Origin: Ignavibacteria bacterium
GTDB taxonomy: Bacteria > Bacteroidota > Ignavibacteria > Kapaibacteriales > UBA961
Length of the DNA: 64,000 nt
Reading direction: 5' to 3'
NCBI GenBank assembly: GCA_016873735.1
Contig: VGWD01000007.1
Span: 1 to 64,000, forward strand
The notes beneath the pieces were generated by a model, which searched no databases, had not been told where the DNA came from, and saw only the letters and a program-made list of their open reading frames with translations. Both the position numbers and the translations under genes were made by a program. Numbering within the stretch: position 1 is the first letter of the stretch; each line of letters starts with the position of its first letter. Shown piece by piece: positions 61,568 through 64,000 of this stretch.

Positions 61568-63001
61568 TCATCTAATAGGTTTCAGCACCACGATGGTTTC
61601 AAGCGTAGGAGTTCCGGGGAACATATCGAGCGCTTGAGTTGATTCCGGAACATAACCTCCTTTTTTCCATTCCCTCAATGCTTTCTCAATCTCATTGATT
61701 GCGCAGAACACATGTATCACGATCATGGGTTTGCGTTTTACGATTGCGGCGATCACGCCTTCCGCAGTGCCTTGTCGGGGCGGATCGAGTAAGATCACTT
61801 CGGGCATATCATCCGCATGTGGAAGGTGAGAGAGCATGGTATCTTTTGTGATGAATGCATCTTTGAAATGCATTGATCCGATATCATGTCCGACTTTCTT
61901 TCTCCGCTCCACCAATTGCTTTGCTGATTCAATTCCCGCTTTTGACGAATCTATGCCATGCACTTCACTGAACATGTCTGCGAGTGCATGGGAGAAAAGT
62001 CCATAACCGCAATAGAGGTCGATGAGTCGGCAAGGATCATTTTCAGGCTTTGCAAAAGCTCGTATTCTATTCACCATCACTTTCATCATTGGCACATTTA
62101 CTTGCGAGAAGGTGAAAGGACTGATGCGGAATTTGATGTCATTGATGGTGAGTGACAATTCGTCGAATCCGAATAATTTTTTGATGCGCATTGTTCCGGG
62201 TTCGAGTGATTTTTGATCGAGATAATAATCCGATCGAGAGGGATCATGATAGACCCATGCAGATACGATATTATGAGAAGTTTTGGCGAGCATGTCGCCG
62301 AGTAATTTCAATTTGCGAACGATTTCACCATTCAATTCTGCAACATTGAAGATCACGGCTATTTCGCCTGTATCACGAATGATAAGGAAATTCAATTGTT
62401 CGGTCAATTCATGATAGGGTTTTGTGAGAAGTTTCTTCCCGATGAGTTCATAGATTTCATAATGATCTTCCGGTTCGATGGCGGATTTTGCGATGGACAT
62501 CACGCCTTTTTTGGGGAAGGTCAAAGATTGTTGATCACCGAATCCCAGCATCAATGAATGACTATTGAAGAACACTTTTCTGCGAGTTGTTGCGCGATAA
62601 GCCCGAGGTTTTGGCGAAGGGATAAGCGGTAGAATCTCACCTTGCAGACCATGTTTTGTCCAGAATTCCGTGAAAGCAGACACTTTCACCATTTGTTCTG
62701 TCATATACGGATATTCCGCAAGGGGCTCGAGTCCATGATGCACGGTATCATTGTCGGGTCTTTCCGGAAGCGCCAGCAAAATCGAACGCGAAAACCCATC
62801 ATCCAACATTGACTTTCGTTTTATCGGCTTTTGAAATCGTGATTGTTCTTCTTCAGCATATCGTTCTTGCTTCGCAGGTTGCATCCCGGCTTTTTTCTTC
62901 ACCGGTTTTCCTTTGCTTCTCAAAGCCACATAAAATGGCACATTCCCTTCCGTCTTTTTTGGTGATCGTATCTTCTTTCCTTGCGAATCTCTCTTTTTCA
63001 T
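61568..63001 (-). CDS. TrmA/RlmD-family tRNA/rRNA uracil-C5 methyltransferase, without Fe-S motif
   Basis: 477 residues from the ATG at 63001 (MKKRDSQGKK); the frame is open 70 codons further but runs through a palindromic repeat. The N-terminal 100 residues are very basic (KKIRSPKKTEG, KPVKKKAGMQ). C-terminal SAM-dependent domain: FSQVN motif, motif I DLYCGYGLF (from residue 328), LLDPPRQGT, catalytic cysteine C433 in IHVFC, and FPGTPTLET near the end. The four cysteines of the Fe-S cluster of RlmD and the TRAM domain are not seen. It is a U5-methyltransferase of RNA by family; tRNA versus 23S rRNA is undecided. Confidence 0.85.
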   Translation of the reverse strand: MKKRDSQGKKIRSPKKTEGNVPFYVALRSKGKPVKKKAGMQPAKQERYAEEEQSRFQKPIKRKSMLDDGFSRSILLALPERPDNDTVHHGLEPLAEYPYMTEQMVKVSAFTEFWTKHGLQGEILPLIPSPKPRAYRATTRRKVFFNSHSLMLGFGDQQSLTFPKKGVMSIAKSAIEPEDHYEIYELIGKKLLTKPYHELTEQLNFLIIRDTGEIAVIFNVAELNGEIVRKLKLLGDMLAKTSHNIVSAWVYHDPSRSDYYLDQKSLEPGTMRIKKLFGFDELSLTINDIKFRISPFTFSQVNVPMMKVMVNRIRAFAKPENDPCRLIDLYCGYGLFSHALADMFSEVHGIDSSKAGIESAKQLVERRKKVGHDIGSMHFKDAFITKDTMLSHLPHADDMPEVILLDPPRQGTAEGVIAAIVKRKPMIVIHVFCAINEIEKALREWKKGGYVPESTQALDMFPGTPTLETIVVLKPIR

Positions 63002-63091
63002 GCTGTCTTTATAGTAATGTGAATGCAAAGATACCGAATAAGTGGCTCTCTGCATTCTTCTCATGTGGAGCATACGAATAGCTCCCCTCGT

Positions 63092-63124
63092 CATGCTTCG
63101 CATGCCACCCCTCATCATGAGGGG
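63092..63124. repeat. REP-like double palindrome
   Basis: Two adjacent hairpins: CATGC-TTC-GCATG (63092-63104) and CCCCTCAT-C-ATGAGGGG (63108-63124, perfect 8-bp arms). Preceding GCTCCCCTCGT (63081-63091) repeats the CCCCTC element. The composition and arrangement look like a dispersed intergenic repeat unit. Only one copy is seen in this window, so repetitiveness is not shown. Confidence 0.4.
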
Positions 63125-63145
63125 AATGAATTCGATTAGAATACA

Positions 63146-63179
63146 AAAAAGGAGTGCCTCTTTCGAGTACACTCCTTTT
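63146..63179 (-). terminator. Rho-independent terminator downstream of decayed T9SS cargo gene
   Basis: Arms AAAAGGAGTG (63147-63156) and CACTCCTTTT (63170-63179), 10 bp, thirteen-base loop, T-run on the minus strand. It lies 52 bases past the stop of the relic that ends at 63232 and fits as its terminator. Confidence 0.75.
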
Positions 63180-63231
63180 GTTGTTGTGGGGGGCTTATGT
63201 TTCATGCTCATACCTCGACTGAAGTCTTGGT

Positions 63232-63486
63232 TTAGCGCGTGATCTGCATCATCGTCACGGATGTCTTGCCGGCTTTTGTGGCGCGGACGATATATGTTCC
63301 GGGTGTAAGTGAAGATGCATCATTTCAATCATTCCGACCATTCTCGGTGGAGGCACTCCTCTGTTCAGGAATCATCACGATATTCAATTCAATCTTTTGG
63401 ATTCAACATCATTTGCTTCAGGGCTGGTGCAGGTTCACTATGCGGTTCAATATCCACATACAGTATCCTCCAGACAATCAAAATAA
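63232..63486 (-). pseudogene. Relic of a secreted protein with T9SS C-terminal sorting domain
   Basis: Reading the minus strand, the last 30 codons before the TAA at 63234-63232 give a classical sorting-domain end (SLTPGTYIVRATKAGK and on to MMQITR). They are cut off upstream by an in-frame TGA at 63327-63325. Before it, in the same frame, comes KIELNIVMIPEQRSASTENG; upstream of about 63398 the reading continues in another frame as YVDIEPHSEPAPALKQMMLN. So at least one nonsense codon (perhaps TGG to TGA) and one or two frameshifts interrupt a former C-terminus. No intact gene for the rest exists upstream, where the Bor-like gene lies in the opposite direction. Confidence 0.7.
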
Positions 63487-63616
63487 GGATGCGAATTAGA
63501 GAATATTTTAACTATTTTGACACCATAAATGCTGTGTAGTACTCTATTGAGTATTACATAATTCTGTTAGCAAGCCAAGTTATGCGGCTTTCTAACATTA
63601 CTTTTTTGGAGTCAGT

Positions 63617-63910
63617 ATGAAAAAGAGTATACTCAATACTATTTTTTCTTTCTGCTTGGTCATGATGCTTTCATCATGCTATTCGCTCACCTACAATGTA
63701 GGTCAAGGTGCGCAAGCTGGAGTATCGGTATCCGCAAAGAATCATTATTTGATTTCCGGATTGGTAGATGTGGGGACATCAAATCCAACGATGATGGCCG
63801 GTGGAGCAAAAGATTATACCGTTAATATTCAGCATTCCTTCATTGATGGATTATTAGCTGGATTGACCGGTGGCTTGTATACACCAACCACCACCACCGT
63901 TACAAAATAA
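63617..63910 (+). CDS. Bor/Iss-like small lipoprotein
   Basis: 97 residues with a lipoprotein signal and lipobox LSSC (Cys about residue 21). The mature part follows the pattern of lambda Bor and Iss serum-resistance lipoproteins: CYSLTYNVGQG, HYLISGLVDVG, GGAKDYTVNIQHSFIDGLLAGLTGGLYTP (quoted in part). Unlike Bor, it lacks the cysteine before the C-terminus. Bor/Iss are prophage lipoproteins in enterobacteria, but homologues occur widely in Bacteroidota chromosomes, and no phage genes are near. GGAGTCAGT lies before the ATG. A strong terminator follows. Confidence 0.75.
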   Translation: MKKSILNTIFSFCLVMMLSSCYSLTYNVGQGAQAGVSVSAKNHYLISGLVDVGTSNPTMMAGGAKDYTVNIQHSFIDGLLAGLTGGLYTPTTTTVTK

Positions 63911-63932
63911 CGCGGTTTTGTATATAATATAT

Positions 63933-63969
63933 GTCAGGGTTCCGAATAACAGAGCCCTGACTTTTTTTT
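63933..63969 (+). terminator. Rho-independent terminator of Bor-like gene
   Basis: Stem GTCAGGG (63933-63939) / CCCTGAC (63955-63961), interrupted loop of 15 bases, followed by an eight-T run (63962-63969). Confidence 0.9.
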
Positions 63970-63981
63970 AGCTGAGGAAAT

Positions 63982-64000
63982 ATGAAATATGTCTTGATCA
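63982..64000 (+). CDS. Start of an unidentified gene, cut by the window end
   Basis: ATG at 63982 with MKYVLI (six codons) and AGGAAA six bases upstream. It follows a terminator, so it may begin a new transcript or be a further small lipoprotein; the product cannot be told from six residues. Confidence 0.4.

Larger units (their letters stand above)
63002..63231. other. Intergenic stretch with palindromic repeat and terminator
   Basis: No gene supported here. The methyltransferase frame stays open across most of it, but the translation is not conserved and contains the palindromes described separately. It holds a double hairpin (63081-63124) and a terminator (63146-63179). Confidence 0.6.

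Noticed and set aside
63002-63211. 70-codon N-terminal extension of the methyltransferase frame
   Set aside because: Runs through a palindromic repeat and a terminator stem, unconserved in appearance; the ATG at 63001 is a better start.
1-64000. CRISPR arrays, prophages, IS elements, rRNA
   Set aside because: Looked for regularly spaced repeats, transposase or integrase motifs and rRNA sequence; none were seen.

Overview
The window is a 64 kb piece of a bacterial chromosome with dense, short-gapped operons. It looks like a Gram-negative member of the Bacteroidota/Chlorobiota/Ignavibacteria/Kapabacteria side of the FCB group. The evidence is type IX secretion style C-terminal sorting modules, a large C25 (gingipain/PorU-like) peptidase, a TonB-dependent receptor followed by a DUF4249 lipoprotein, an ATP synthase operon without the beta and epsilon genes, heptose epimerase, many outer-membrane barrels and OmpA-type proteins, and several TTG-N19/20-TAnnTTTG promoter candidates. 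I cannot name the species; a Kapabacteria/Ignavibacteria-type genome is the best guess. I see no prophage, IS element, CRISPR array or rRNA.

Layout. 1-5432 (+): the 3' part of aspS, an orphan efflux adaptor, DUF2203, argD, then ffh and rpsP, closed by a bidirectional terminator. 5486-18996 (-): a voltage-gated cation channel; four translationally coupled envelope genes; a lipoprotein/PH/TM2 operon; then mlaE, a TPR protein, guaA and a double-OmpA protein. 19115-20707 (-): two paralogous four-cysteine LTxxQ lipoproteins, each with its own terminator. 20842-28293 (-): the atpZ-I-B-E-F-H-A-G operon, interrupted by an outer-membrane barrel gene (between atpH and atpA) and by hldD (between atpA and atpG). 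28445-36283: panB, a cytochrome c/copper monooxygenase, and divergently a 1761-residue C25 peptidase. 36287-41860 (-): a decayed AHSA1 gene, tRNA-Gly, lipB, an operon of ECF sigma factor, anti-sigma/barrel fusion and ASH-domain lipoprotein, then purD. 41960-47001 (+): a VWA-OmpA lipoprotein operon, cystathionine beta-synthase and crtZ-like. 47002-52571 (-): an exported protein, prolyl oligopeptidase and the MetH catalytic core. 52819-61566 (+): DEAD-box helicase, a barrel receptor, a free-standing MetH reactivation domain, a TonB receptor and DUF4249. 61568-64000: a TrmA-family methyltransferase, a palindromic repeat, the relic of a secreted protein, a Bor-like lipoprotein and the first codons of a further gene.

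Most notable: (1) methionine synthase is split into a core ending exactly at the interdomain linker and a separate reactivation domain 4.7 kb away on the other strand, translationally coupled to an outer-membrane receptor; (2) a single-domain voltage-gated channel with a TGDGWS filter suggesting calcium selectivity; (3) an ECF sigma operon whose anti-sigma factor carries a C-terminal outer-membrane-barrel-like domain; (4) two pseudogenes that can be read through their lesions (AHSA1; a T9SS cargo tail).
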